DNA of 21,878 bases, taken from Verrucomicrobiota bacterium (GTDB lineage Bacteria > Verrucomicrobiota > Verrucomicrobiia > Chthoniobacterales > UBA10450). Location of the stretch: the NCBI GenBank assembly GCA_003219355.1, contig QHOQ01000067.1, forward strand, positions 1,380 through 23,257, in the 5' to 3' direction. Below, in pieces: positions 1 to 7,441 of the stretch; within the stretch, counting starts at the first letter, position 1; each line of letters starts with the position of its first letter. The position numbers and the translations under genes are program-made. A model generated the notes under the pieces. That model saw nothing but the letters and a program-made list of their open reading frames with translations, made no database searches and was not told the DNA's origin.

Positions 1-298
1 ACACAAGGGATGATCACAGGGAAAAGATTGAGCGCCAATCGTGTCAAACGATCCTAGAATGTTCAGTTTGCCGGCAGCCACCGTGGCAGCATCGCAAAGT
101 GTGAATATTTCAGTCTGCACGGTGAAAATACTGGGTTTACGGAGAACAAGATCAGGCGCAGCTGGCGACAACGCGAGTGAAAAACAGCGGAAATGTGACC
201 GTCCTCGCATGGCCTTTGTGGCCGACACGGGCCGCATCGACAACTCGACGCAAAAAAGTTGCCGGAACGCGCAGACGCTAGGTTATTGACTGTTAGCA
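1..298. other. No supported gene; leader region upstream of glgC
   Basis: Open frames exist on both strands, but their translations are rich in Arg, Cys and Ser, have no recognisable domain, and look like chance frames. I saw no convincing hairpin followed by T-residues, no tRNA and no clear sigma-70 promoter. The region presumably carries the glgC promoter and leader, and may include the end of an upstream transcription unit. This is a statement of absence from reading by eye. Confidence 0.5.
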
Positions 299-1639
299 AT
301 GCAAGACCAGCCGCAGCGCGATTCACTTTCAAAGAATCAATCAGTAGCCACCGCTGCACTACCGCCAGGCACAATCCAGCGAACGCTTGCAATCATTATG
401 GGTGGCGGCGCCGGCACGCGTTTGTTCCCGCTAACGAAAGATCGTGCCAAGCCTGCTGTGCCCCTCGGGGGAAAATATCGCATCGTCGATATTCCCATCA
501 GTAATTGCCTGAACTCCGGGCTTCGCTCGATCTATGTGCTCACGCAATTCAACAGCATGTCGTTACATCGACATATTCAAGCGAGCTATAAGTTCGATAA
601 TTTCTCGCGCAGCTTCGTGGATATTCTGGCGGCTCAACAAACACCCGCAGGGTCGCAATGGTACCAGGGAACGGCCGACGCCGTGCGACAAAACATGCGC
701 TACTTGCTCGAGCGCCCGTTTGATTATTACCTGATCTTAAGCGGCGATCAGCTTTACCGCATGGATTTTCGCGCGCTGTTGCATCAGCACATTGGTTCTG
801 GCGCCGACATTACACTGGCCACCAAGCCGGTCCATCGACATCAGGTTTCCGAATTCGGCATTATGGGAAGCGGAGTCGATCGCCGAATTACGCGCTTTGT
901 CGAGAAACCAACCGAAGAGGATGTACTTCAGGAGATGAGAATCAGCCGGGAATTGCTGGGCGCGATCGGGTCGAATGAAGGAGAGGAGTTGTACCAGGCT
1001 TCAATGGGAATTTACGTTTTCAATCGGAATGTGCTCATCGAATGTTTGGAAAACGATCTGGTCGATTTCGGAAAGGATGTCATTCCACATTCAATCAAAG
1101 ATCGACATGTGAGCGCCTTTATCTACCAAGGATATTGGGAAGACATCGGAACAATTCGGGCCTTTTATGAGGCAAATCTTGATCTGACTGATCTGGTGCC
1201 GGAATACAGTTTCTTCGATACCGAGGCGCCGATTTACACCCATCCGCGCTTTCTCCCTGGCAGCAAAATCAATGGAGCCACGCTGCGGCAAGCGATCATT
1301 TCAGACGGATGCATTATTTCAGATGCTCACCTGGAACGTTGCGTCGTCGGCATACGCAGCATTATTCAAAGCGGCGCGACGATCCGAAACAGCATTATGA
1401 TGGGGGCAGATTACTTCGAGCAAGACCGAGACGGGAAGGCAGGGCAACCGCCAATCGGGATCGGGCGCAATTGCGTAATCGACCGTACCATCATCGACAA
1501 GAACGCGCGCATTGCCGACGGAGTCGTAATCACGCCGGAAGGAAAACCGGCGAACTACGACGCAGACAATTACTTCATCCGCGATGGCCTGGTCGTGATC
1601 CCAAAAAACGCAGTGATTCCAGCCGGTTTCTGGATCTAA
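299..1639 (+). CDS. glgC: Glucose-1-phosphate adenylyltransferase (ADP-glucose pyrophosphorylase)
   Basis: Makes ADP-glucose from ATP and glucose-1-phosphate, the committed step of bacterial glycogen synthesis, in the cytosol. The 446-aa product has the nucleotidyltransferase signature GGGAGTRLFPLT (residues about 35-46), the QGTADAVRQ segment (123-131), the GDQLYRMD motif with the expected catalytic Asp at 150, EFGIM (185-189), FVEKP (200-204; Lys203 matches the sugar-phosphate Lys) and YWEDIGTI (279-286). A C-terminal left-handed beta-helix/allosteric half follows, ending in a VIPKNAVIPAGFWI-type tail that resembles cyanobacterial and plant enzymes more than E. coli GlgC. Length is normal for the family. 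About 28 residues precede the conserved core, and no strong Shine-Dalgarno supports the ATG at 299, so a slightly shorter protein is possible. No other glg gene is in the window. The convergent lipoprotein gene ends 9 bp downstream. Confidence 0.96.
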   Translation: MQDQPQRDSLSKNQSVATAALPPGTIQRTLAIIMGGGAGTRLFPLTKDRAKPAVPLGGKYRIVDIPISNCLNSGLRSIYVLTQFNSMSLHRHIQASYKFDNFSRSFVDILAAQQTPAGSQWYQGTADAVRQNMRYLLERPFDYYLILSGDQLYRMDFRALLHQHIGSGADITLATKPVHRHQVSEFGIMGSGVDRRITRFVEKPTEEDVLQEMRISRELLGAIGSNEGEELYQASMGIYVFNRNVLIECLENDLVDFGKDVIPHSIKDRHVSAFIYQGYWEDIGTIRAFYEANLDLTDLVPEYSFFDTEAPIYTHPRFLPGSKINGATLRQAIISDGCIISDAHLERCVVGIRSIIQSGATIRNSIMMGADYFEQDRDGKAGQPPIGIGRNCVIDRTIIDKNARIADGVVITPEGKPANYDADNYFIRDGLVVIPKNAVIPAGFWI

Positions 1640-1648
1640 ATCGGCTCG

Positions 1649-1876
1649 CTATCGTGTATCACTCGACCCCCCATTGGGCATGGAGGAGGAGATCGGACTC
1701 GCGGTTTCCCATTTTTCCTGTTTATTCCAAGGGATGGCTGACTCGCGGTGATCGTCCGGATCACTGACCAAACGGGGTGGGTCCTTCTGCGTCGCGCACG
1801 AGACGAACGTGATCGTGGTGGCGAACAACAGAGCGGAGGCGATGTTTTTCCGAAGTTTAGGAATTAGTGCCAGCAT
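1649..1876 (-). CDS. Small lipoprotein, unknown function
   Basis: Encodes 75 aa with a lipoprotein signal: Lys/Arg-containing n-region, hydrophobic stretch (about 12-25) and the lipobox FVSC with Cys27 as the lipidation site. The mature part is only about 48 residues, polar, Pro/Ser-rich, with no known domain. It begins inside the last codons of the upstream coiled-coil gene (20-bp overlap), with a GGAG sequence about 12 nt before the ATG, so the two are probably translationally coupled. The overlap and the intact lipobox are the main reasons to accept such a short gene. Function unknown; I infer an envelope role together with its partner. The stop lies 9 bp from the glgC stop with no terminator visible between them. 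Confidence 0.7.
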   Translation of the reverse strand: MLALIPKLRKNIASALLFATTITFVSCATQKDPPRLVSDPDDHRESAIPWNKQEKWETASPISSSMPNGGSSDTR

Positions 1877-2681
1877 AAACTACAGTATCTCCAGGTTGCA
1901 CTTGGACGCCGCGCGCCAAACTGCTGGTGATGATATCGCCGATAGCTGTCGCGGGTTCAACCGAAGAAATGCGAATTTTTCCAATCAAAGTGCCCTCCCG
2001 CAAAACAAGCATTTCCGAGTTCGGTTCGACGCCTTGGCGAGCACCAAGATTTAGGACCACAAAATTGTACGCCTGATTTACGGCGAGAACATTGCCGCGT
2101 ACGCCTGGTTTCCGGGTGCCTGTTTCGCGGCGTTTTTTCTCTTCCTGGGGCTGCGTGGAGCGCTCCTGAGTCGTCTGGAGTTTTTCGGATAAGAAGGCTT
2201 TCTCTTTTTCGGCACTATCAAGTTGATGCCGAGCATCGTCGAGTTGCGCCTGTAATTCCGGTGTGGAGGCGGTAGCTGGATTTGCCGCGGGTTTAGCCAT
2301 TTTCTCGGCTTCTTCGATCCGCTTTTGCAAAGAAGCGATCTCGTTCTGGCTGGTGTCTACTTTGCTTTGCAGATCGCTTTTCTCTTTCTGCAATTGCGTG
2401 AGTTCTGCTTCAGCTTTTGCGGCTTTATTTTCTGCCTCCGCGATTTTCGCTTCTCCTTCGCCAGCACTTGTTTCACGGGTCTCGAGATTCCGTCCCTGAG
2501 TTGCGCGCCGATGCTCAGCCACATCGCGGATCGCTGCCGCATTCGCTGCATTCGCGCGCAACATTTTTCCTTTGTGGCTGTTGAAGAGACCGAAAATCGC
2601 CGCCAAGATTAAGAATAGAATGGAAACGCCGATCACGTTTTTCGGCGTGACCGCAGAAGTCGCGGAATTCGAACTGAGCAT
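1857..2681 (-). CDS. Membrane-anchored coiled-coil protein with C-terminal beta domain
   Basis: Product of 274 aa from the ATG at 2681, preferred over a TTG six codons upstream because AAAGAG precedes it. One hydrophobic segment (about 16-34) suggests a single N-terminal membrane anchor. Residues about 45-175 are a charged Ala/Glu/Lys/Gln-rich coiled coil, broken by a Pro/Ala linker near 131-141. Residues about 194-272 form a Gly/Val-rich beta domain (GNVLAVNQAYNFVVLNLG, then GxxxGxxxxV-type turns and a PGDTVVYAG end) that resembles the C-terminal domain seen in FlgT-like and MreC-like envelope proteins. Likely periplasmic, tethered to the inner membrane. The downstream lipoprotein overlaps it by 20 bp. 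No enzymatic motif seen; a structural or scaffold role is an inference. Confidence 0.82.
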   Translation of the reverse strand: MLSSNSATSAVTPKNVIGVSILFLILAAIFGLFNSHKGKMLRANAANAAAIRDVAEHRRATQGRNLETRETSAGEGEAKIAEAENKAAKAEAELTQLQKEKSDLQSKVDTSQNEIASLQKRIEEAEKMAKPAANPATASTPELQAQLDDARHQLDSAEKEKAFLSEKLQTTQERSTQPQEEKKRRETGTRKPGVRGNVLAVNQAYNFVVLNLGARQGVEPNSEMLVLREGTLIGKIRISSVEPATAIGDIITSSLARGVQVQPGDTVVYAGTNS

Positions 2682-2808
2682 GGGCGTGCTCTTTAACAAC
2701 GGATCACGCTAAAATGCAACCTCCGATTTGGATTTTCAGCCTTGGTTCGCGTTGAGCGAAACTCGAATTCAGATTGCGTGTCTTGATCTTTCGACCTATA
2801 GAGGCGCC

Positions 2809-2946
2809 ATGGGGCAACAACACCGGGTGCGCACGAAACGCAAGCGACGAAAAGCCTATCTGCAGCGCAAGAAAGCGGCGCTTCACGCGAGCCACCGCGA
2901 GCCAGCCAAATCGAGGGCGAAGAAACAACCCGCCGCTGTAGAGTAG
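2809..2946 (+). CDS. Small highly basic protein (45 aa)
   Basis: Begins with MGQQHRVRTKRKRRKAYLQR and is about 40% Lys/Arg/His, ending in a Lys/Ala/Pro tail. The ATG at 2809 is chosen over an in-frame ATG at 2728 because AGAGG lies 5 nt before it and because the upstream residues do not resemble the basic body. Composition suggests nucleic-acid or ribosome binding. I believe similar tiny basic proteins occur in Verrucomicrobiota, but I cannot verify that here. It is divergent from the coiled-coil gene and lies 57 bp before the NYN nuclease gene on the same strand, so they may be co-transcribed. No function is assigned. Confidence 0.65.
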   Translation: MGQQHRVRTKRKRRKAYLQRKKAALHASHREPAKSRAKKQPAAVE

Positions 2947-3003
2947 TCTGGCACCTCGTTCGTGTGAGACTCAACGCGATGCGCGGCGCGAAAACATTTA
3001 GTA

Positions 3004-3411
3004 ATGACGCAGCGTTTGCGTTACCTGATTGTCGATGGGCACAGCATCATTTTTGCGTGGCCTGAACTGCGCAGCCTGCACGACCGACGCCCCTCGCTAG
3101 CGCGTGAAGCATTAATCAAACGGCTGCGCAATTATCAAGATCGGACCGACGTACAAGTAGTCGTCGTCTTCGATGGGAAAGGCGCAACAGTCAGCGCGAC
3201 CTCAAACCCGGGAGATGTGCAGATCTTTTATTCGCGCAGCGGGCAAACAGCCGACGCGATCGTCGAGCGACTCGCAGGCAAATACGCAAGCAGGTTCGAT
3301 TTGACGGTGGCTACTTCCGATTCCATGGAATGGCAGACAGTGCACGCGTCCGGCGCGGAGTGCATTTCTCCCGAGGCACTACGCAGGCTTGTGGAGGAGG
3401 CAGGAGGGTGA
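3004..3411 (+). CDS. NYN/PIN-like ribonuclease, YacP (Rae1) type
   Basis: A 135-aa protein with the NYN fold pattern of the YacP family: LIVDGHSII at the N-terminus (Asp11), VVVVFDGKG (Asp57), QTADAIVERL (Asp84) and TVATSDSMEW (Asp106). These four acidic residues fit a PIN-like metal-dependent nuclease site. In Bacillus subtilis the family member Rae1/YacP is an endoribonuclease acting on ribosome-associated mRNA. The domain assignment is firm; the exact substrate here is unknown. It is shorter than typical YacP proteins (about 170 aa), ending in LRRLVEEAGG, so the C-terminal helix region appears reduced. It follows the small basic protein gene on the same strand and converges on lpxD, 19 bp apart. 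Confidence 0.82.
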   Translation: MTQRLRYLIVDGHSIIFAWPELRSLHDRRPSLAREALIKRLRNYQDRTDVQVVVVFDGKGATVSATSNPGDVQIFYSRSGQTADAIVERLAGKYASRFDLTVATSDSMEWQTVHASGAECISPEALRRLVEEAGG

Positions 3412-3430
3412 CAACTGGCGCATCATCGGA

Positions 3431-4444
3431 TCATAGTCCGAGCTTTTTCTCGATCTCTTTTACTCGCGCGAAGAGTTTCTCGAGCCGGCGAACCCAGGCA
3501 ATCTGCTGCTTTGCTTCCGCAAGCGGCACGGCGGGCGTCGCCCACCAAGCCCCGCCACTGATGTTCTTGGAAATGCCACTTTGCGCACCGATGGCAGTGT
3601 TATCGCCAATTTCGATGTGCCCAATGATACCAGCCTGACCGCCAATCAGGACACGCTGACCGATCCGCACACTGCCGGCAATTCCGGTCTGCGCTGCGAT
3701 GACGGTATTCTTGCCGATCACAACGTTGTGCGCGACCTGCACAAGATTGTCGATCTTTGCTCCTTCCTGGATCCAGGTTCGGCCAAAACGAGCACGATCG
3801 ATAGTCGCGTTGGCGCCGATCTCCACATCATCATCGATCTGCACAATTCCGAGCTGCTGAATTTTTTCCTGGCGACCTTCGATTACCTCAAATCCAAATC
3901 CGTCCGCGCCAATCACCGCGCCGCCATGGATGATCACACCCGAGCCGATGCGGGTGCGTTCACGAATCGTCACTCGCGGATAAATCAAGCATCCAGCCCC
4001 AATCATCGTTTCATGACCAATGTAGGTCCCTGCACCGATGATTGTGCTGTCACCGATCCTGGTCCCGGCTTCGATCACCGCGTGCGGTTGGATCGAGACG
4101 CGCTCTCCGAGCTGGACGCTTGGATCGACAATCGCGCTTGGATGAACGCCGGCAGCAAACGTGATCGGTTTTGGCGCAAGCTTGAGCACGACTTGCTCGA
4201 AAGCTTTCATTGGATTTGAGACGCGGATTTGAGCAGCACCCGTCGGCTCGGCAAAATCACGCGCAACGAAAATGGCCGAGGCGCGCGTTTTACGCAGGGC
4301 ACCAACGTATTTTCGATTCGCAAAAAAGCTGATTTCTCCGGCGGTTGCTTCCGCGAGCGACGCAGCACCAGTGATTTTTAGCGCGGGGTCACCAACCAAC
4401 TCACCGTCGCAAATCGTGGCTAATTCTTGAAGAGTAAAAGTCAC
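3431..4444 (-). CDS. lpxD: UDP-3-O-(3-hydroxyacyl)glucosamine N-acyltransferase
   Basis: Third step of lipid A synthesis: transfers a 3-hydroxyacyl chain from ACP to UDP-3-O-acyl-glucosamine. The product has the LpxD N-terminal domain (FTLQELATICDGELVGD, then ISFFANRKY) and a long hexapeptide-repeat left-handed beta-helix, with the catalytic-His segment VQVAHNVVIG and IGGQAGIIGH further on, and a C-terminal helical LEKLFARVKEIEKKL tail. The frame is open back to a TTG at 4507 and also has a TTG at 4453. I use the GTG at 4444 (337 aa) because it puts FTLQEL at the very N-terminus as in the family and numbers the catalytic His 239, as in E. coli. No Shine-Dalgarno decides the start. Divergent from parA. 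No other lpx gene is nearby. It implies a lipopolysaccharide-type outer membrane. Confidence 0.95.
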   Translation of the reverse strand: MTFTLQELATICDGELVGDPALKITGAASLAEATAGEISFFANRKYVGALRKTRASAIFVARDFAEPTGAAQIRVSNPMKAFEQVVLKLAPKPITFAAGVHPSAIVDPSVQLGERVSIQPHAVIEAGTRIGDSTIIGAGTYIGHETMIGAGCLIYPRVTIRERTRIGSGVIIHGGAVIGADGFGFEVIEGRQEKIQQLGIVQIDDDVEIGANATIDRARFGRTWIQEGAKIDNLVQVAHNVVIGKNTVIAAQTGIAGSVRIGQRVLIGGQAGIIGHIEIGDNTAIGAQSGISKNISGGAWWATPAVPLAEAKQQIAWVRRLEKLFARVKEIEKKLGL

Positions 4445-4652
4445 TGGTTTCAATTGCGAGCAGAGTAGCACAAGCGACCCACATGTAGAGCTGAGCAGTG
4501 ATAACAATCACCGGGTTTAAAGAAGATGTCGATCTGATCCTCGGATAGTCGCCGAGCACAAAATCTACTCCCAAAGTTCTAAATCGGAAATTCGAAAAAT
4601 TTTAGTTTCCGTTTGACCCGCCCGGCAACATCATCTGGCGATCTTGGTTGTC

Positions 4653-5441
4653 ATGAGAATCGTTGCGCTTGCGAACCAGAAAGGTGGCGTCGGAAAAACG
4701 ACCACAGCTGTCAATCTCGGCGCGGCGCTGGCGGAACTTGGCCATCACATTTTACTCATCGACCTGGACCCCCAGGGGAACGCGACGAGCTCGTTTGGGC
4801 TGCAAGGAGCGGATGGAATCAGTCTTTACGATCCGCTGCTTGGCGGAGCGTCCATTACGGAAAAAATCCTGCCGACCCAGCGCGACGGTCTGTTCATTGT
4901 GCCGGCCGATATCGATTTGGCTGGGGCCGAAGTTGAGATTGCTCGAATGCCGAATCATCTTACCCGGCTGGCGGAAACGCTTAAGCCATTACAGTCGGAT
5001 GACACCTTTGATTTCGTCCTACTTGATTGTCCGCCATCGCTCGGAATTCTCATGAGTAACGCCCTCGCCGCCGCCGATGAACTTTTGACGCCGATCCAGT
5101 GTGAGTACTTCGCGCTCGAAGGTTTGGTAAAAATTGTTCGATTAGTCGAGCAGGTGCGTGACTCAGGCGCGAACGATCGGCTTGAGATTGGTGGTATTGT
5201 TATGACAATGTTCGACAGTCGAACCAACCTCAGCTCACAGGTAGTGGCCGACGTGCGCGAGCATTTTGCCGAGCGAGTTTATGAAACCGTTATTCCGCGC
5301 AGCGTTCGTTTGAGCGAGGCTCCGAGTTTTGGCAAATCGATCCTGGAATATGCCCCCAATGGAGCCGCCGCCAGCGCGTATCGCGCGCTCGCGCGCGAGT
5401 TTATCCGGCGACACCCGTCGTCAGCCACTGCTCCCGAGTAA
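4653..5441 (+). CDS. parA: Chromosome-partitioning ATPase ParA/Soj
   Basis: A 262-aa ParA-type ATPase: deviant Walker A KGGVGKTT at 10-17, the A' segment LLIDLDPQGN at 34-43, and Walker B FVLLDCPPS around Asp125. The later TMFDSRTNLSSQVVADVREHF and RSVRLSEAPSFGKS segments are typical of chromosomal Soj proteins. It would bind nucleoid DNA with ATP and move ParB-parS complexes. The ATG at 4653 is chosen over an in-frame TTG at 4644 because MRIVALANQKGG is the normal family start. No parB follows: the next gene is a convergent acetyltransferase whose last 41 bp overlap the end of parA. I saw no parS-like palindrome (TGTTTCACGTGAAACA type) in the window. Confidence 0.94.
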   Translation: MRIVALANQKGGVGKTTTAVNLGAALAELGHHILLIDLDPQGNATSSFGLQGADGISLYDPLLGGASITEKILPTQRDGLFIVPADIDLAGAEVEIARMPNHLTRLAETLKPLQSDDTFDFVLLDCPPSLGILMSNALAAADELLTPIQCEYFALEGLVKIVRLVEQVRDSGANDRLEIGGIVMTMFDSRTNLSSQVVADVREHFAERVYETVIPRSVRLSEAPSFGKSILEYAPNGAAASAYRALAREFIRRHPSSATAPE

Positions 5442-5931
5442 TCGCAAAGACAAGCGTGGGGAATCCGCGGAAAACCGTTTTTTTCTCGATCTTCATTCCG
5501 TTTTTCTCGGCGACGCGGCGCGACGGCAAATTATTCGGGTGAATAAGCGAAATCACGCGCGGCAGTTTCAGATCGCAAAATCCGTGATCCCGCACGGCTT
5601 GCGCTGCTTCAGTCGCAAGTCCGCGACTCCAATAATCGGGATCAAGCCGATACCCAATTTCGATTTCGTCCGTCTCGTCGACCTCTTGATGAAAGAAACC
5701 GCAATAGCCGATCAAGCGATTATCGTTGCGATGAATGACCGCAAATTGCGATGGAAGCCCGCGACGCTCCCAGCCAATGAATTTGTCCAGAAAGGCAACG
5801 GTTTGTTCCCGTGTAAAAACACCAAGCGAAAACCGCATGAAATCCGGGTTCGCCATCAGCTCGCTCATCTGATCGACATCTTTTTCGTCGAAAGGACGCA
5901 GGATCAAACGCGGTGTCTCAAGAATAGCCAT
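5401..5931 (-). CDS. GNAT N-acetyltransferase, RimJ/RimL type
   Basis: A 176-aa GNAT-fold protein. It starts with the common ETPRLILRPFDEKD motif of RimJ/RimL-type enzymes, has IEIGYRLDPDYWSRGLATEAA (about 91-110) forming the beta-4/beta-5 and acetyl-CoA pyrophosphate-binding loop (RGLATEA), and then NLPSRRVAEKNGM, the typical late helix. It would transfer acetyl from acetyl-CoA to an N-terminal or side-chain amine; the acceptor cannot be read from sequence. Its 3' end overlaps the 3' end of parA by 41 bp (tail to tail), and it diverges from udgX, leaving 50 bp for two promoters. Confidence 0.9.
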   Translation of the reverse strand: MAILETPRLILRPFDEKDVDQMSELMANPDFMRFSLGVFTREQTVAFLDKFIGWERRGLPSQFAVIHRNDNRLIGYCGFFHQEVDETDEIEIGYRLDPDYWSRGLATEAAQAVRDHGFCDLKLPRVISLIHPNNLPSRRVAEKNGMKIEKKTVFRGFPTLVFAITREQWLTTGVAG

Positions 5932-5981
5932 TGGTTACCCAAGCACAAACAGGGCGCCAGTTTCGATTCATAATCGGGAAC

Positions 5982-6620
5982 ATGCCAGTAATTGAGAAAG
6001 AATATGCCCGGCTAGCAACGCCGCCGGCGACATCGAGTTGGGGCGAAGTTCGCGACGCTTCGCGCGAATGCATGGCATGCCATCTTTACAAGCGCGCCAC
6101 GCAAACTGTCTTTGGCGAAGGACCCAAGGACGCGCTAATCATGTTGGTTGGAGAGCAACCGGGAGATTACGAAGACGTCGCCGGCAAACCGTTCGTCGGA
6201 CCGGCGGGAAAAATCATGGATCAGGCGCTGGAAGGAGCTGGAATCGATCGCAGCCATGTTTATGTGACGAATGCGGTGAAGCATTTTAAATGGGAACCGC
6301 GGGGCAAGCGTCGAATCCACAAGAAACCTAACTCACGCGAAATCGCAGCTTGCCGGCCGTGGCTCGAAGCGGAGCTGCGTCTGGTAAAACCGAAGTTGTT
6401 GGTTTGTCTCGGCGCAACCGCCGCACAAGCGGTCTTCGGGCCGTCGTTCCGCGTCACGCGCGAGCGCGGCAAAGTGTTGTCGTCGAGGTTTGCGCCAAAA
6501 GTTCTGGCTACAGTTCACCCATCTTCGCTGCTTCGACAGCCTGACGAGGAATCGCGCCAACGCGAATATAAACGCTTCGTTCTCGATCTCCGCACGGCTG
6601 TGAAAGTAGCGGCCGAATAA
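5982..6620 (+). CDS. udgX: Uracil-DNA glycosylase, UdgX family
   Basis: A 212-aa family-4-like UDG fold. GEQPGDYEDVAGKPFVGPAG at 57-76 is the motif-A and Phe-containing uracil-pocket segment; VHPSSLLR (His179) is motif B. Cys30, Cys33, Cys124 and probably Cys142 would ligate a [4Fe-4S] cluster. The inserted loop GKRRIHKKP at 108-116 is the UdgX hallmark; in Mycobacterium smegmatis UdgX the equivalent His (His109) attacks the abasic sugar and leaves the enzyme covalently bound to uracil-containing DNA. His113 is that residue here. The ATG at 5982 (weak GGGA upstream) is preferred over the TTG at 5931 because it matches family length and avoids overlap with the divergent GNAT gene. The role in the cell is uncertain, as it is for the family generally. 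Confidence 0.93.
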   Translation: MPVIEKEYARLATPPATSSWGEVRDASRECMACHLYKRATQTVFGEGPKDALIMLVGEQPGDYEDVAGKPFVGPAGKIMDQALEGAGIDRSHVYVTNAVKHFKWEPRGKRRIHKKPNSREIAACRPWLEAELRLVKPKLLVCLGATAAQAVFGPSFRVTRERGKVLSSRFAPKVLATVHPSSLLRQPDEESRQREYKRFVLDLRTAVKVAAE

Positions 6621-6624
6621 GGGA

Positions 6625-6652
6625 CCCTGCGGCAAGCATCCTCTCCGCAGGG
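6625..6652. terminator. Perfect 8-bp stem-loop between convergent genes
   Basis: CCCTGCGG (6625-6632) and CCGCAGGG (6645-6652) form a perfect GC-rich stem with a 12-nt loop, starting 4 bp after the udgX stop. There is no clear T-tract on either side, so it is at best a weak or factor-assisted terminator, possibly serving both udgX and the convergent gene ending at 6676. Confidence 0.45.
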
Positions 6653-6675
6653 CTTGAGTACTAAGCCTCGCGAAT

Positions 6676-7164
6676 TTAGTCTTTTGCCGGTGAAGTAGTC
6701 CCAGAAGCAGCTGGCGACGTCGAACTCTTCGTCTTCTTTGCGCCTTCCTTCGTCTTTTCCGCTGCGCTCATCGACCCCAGTTTGACCGTCTTGGCCTGGA
6801 AGGTACCGTCAGGATTTTTCCAATAGGAACCGCTGGCTTCTTCGTTCTCCAGCATGTCTTGCATGCCGACAGTGTTTCCACTTTTGGTGATGTTCGTTTT
6901 GTCTGTGAGCTGGAAGACGCGGGATGCCTTTTTACCGGCAATTGTGAACGTTTTGGCATTTCGATCTACCGACAAGATCATCCCGTGAAACGGGATTGGA
7001 CGGGTATTCTGCTTGCTGGGCGAAGCGGCTGGGGACGCTGTTGCACGTGGTGGGGAAGGCGAAGGTGAACTCGGCGTCCTAGGCATGGTTTGCGCCGTTA
7101 GCGGCAGATAAAAAGCTATAGTCGCGACACAGACGCCGCTAATGAGATAGGTTTTGTTTTTCAT
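6676..7164 (-). CDS. Small exported protein with low-complexity flanks, unknown function
   Basis: From the ATG at 7164 the product is 161 aa: MKNKTYLISGVCVATIAFYL is a good signal peptide, probably cleaved after LTAQ. A Pro/Ser/Thr/Ala-rich linker follows (about 25-55), then a compact domain (about 57-127: IPFHGMILSVDRNAKTFTI, a VFQLTDKTNITKSG strand pair, EEASGSYWKNPDGTFQAKTV), then a Lys/Thr/Ser/Ala tail. The middle resembles small beta-rich periplasmic domains of the DUF5666/OB type (resemblance only). The frame is open further upstream to 7284, but those residues would precede the signal peptide and are probably not translated. Convergent with udgX. Confidence 0.75.
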   Translation of the reverse strand: MKNKTYLISGVCVATIAFYLPLTAQTMPRTPSSPSPSPPRATASPAASPSKQNTRPIPFHGMILSVDRNAKTFTIAGKKASRVFQLTDKTNITKSGNTVGMQDMLENEEASGSYWKNPDGTFQAKTVKLGSMSAAEKTKEGAKKTKSSTSPAASGTTSPAKD

Positions 7165-7294
7165 GAATTGTTTGTTTTTGTTCGATTGCGGGATCGCCAT
7201 GAATTTCGCTGGACGGACGAAATCGCGTCCGTTTTCTTCAACGGATCTAGCGATTTGACCCGCGAGTGCAAAGCCGCTTCTCATGTGAAAGTTC

Positions 7295-7367
7295 TGGAGG
7301 TAAGGGGATTCGAACCCCTGGCCTTCTCATTGCGAACGAGACGCTCTACCAACTGAGCTATACCCCC
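7295..7367 (-). tRNA. tRNA-Ala (anticodon CGC)
   Basis: Reading the minus strand, the acceptor arms GGGGGTA and TACCTCC pair fully, with G3-U70, the alanine identity element. The D-arm is GCTC...GAGC; the anticodon stem TCTCG/TGAGA carries the loop TTCGCAA, giving anticodon CGC (codon GCG). The T-arm is AGGGG-TTCGAAT-CCCCT, followed by discriminator A. CCA is not encoded, so it must be added enzymatically. All arms close without mismatches other than G-U pairs. Confidence 0.97.
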
Positions 7368-7441
7368 ATTTTACCTATGAAAATTGGCTCGACTAAATCC
7401 GCCAAAAAAAACCGTTTGTCCACTCCCTTTGCACACCTGTC

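Noticed and set aside
63..392. 109-aa minus-strand and 82-aa plus-strand frames upstream of and into glgC
   Set aside because: Cys/Arg-rich translations with no domain; the minus-strand one overlaps the glgC coding start.
3581..4219. 212-aa plus-strand frame antisense to lpxD
   Set aside because: Asp/His/Arg-rich shadow of the hexapeptide repeats of lpxD; no start or domain support.
4585..4611. CGGAAA...TTTCCG inverted repeat between lpxD and parA, as a possible parS or operator
   Set aside because: Only 6-bp arms with a 15-nt AT-rich loop; it does not resemble parS and could easily be chance.
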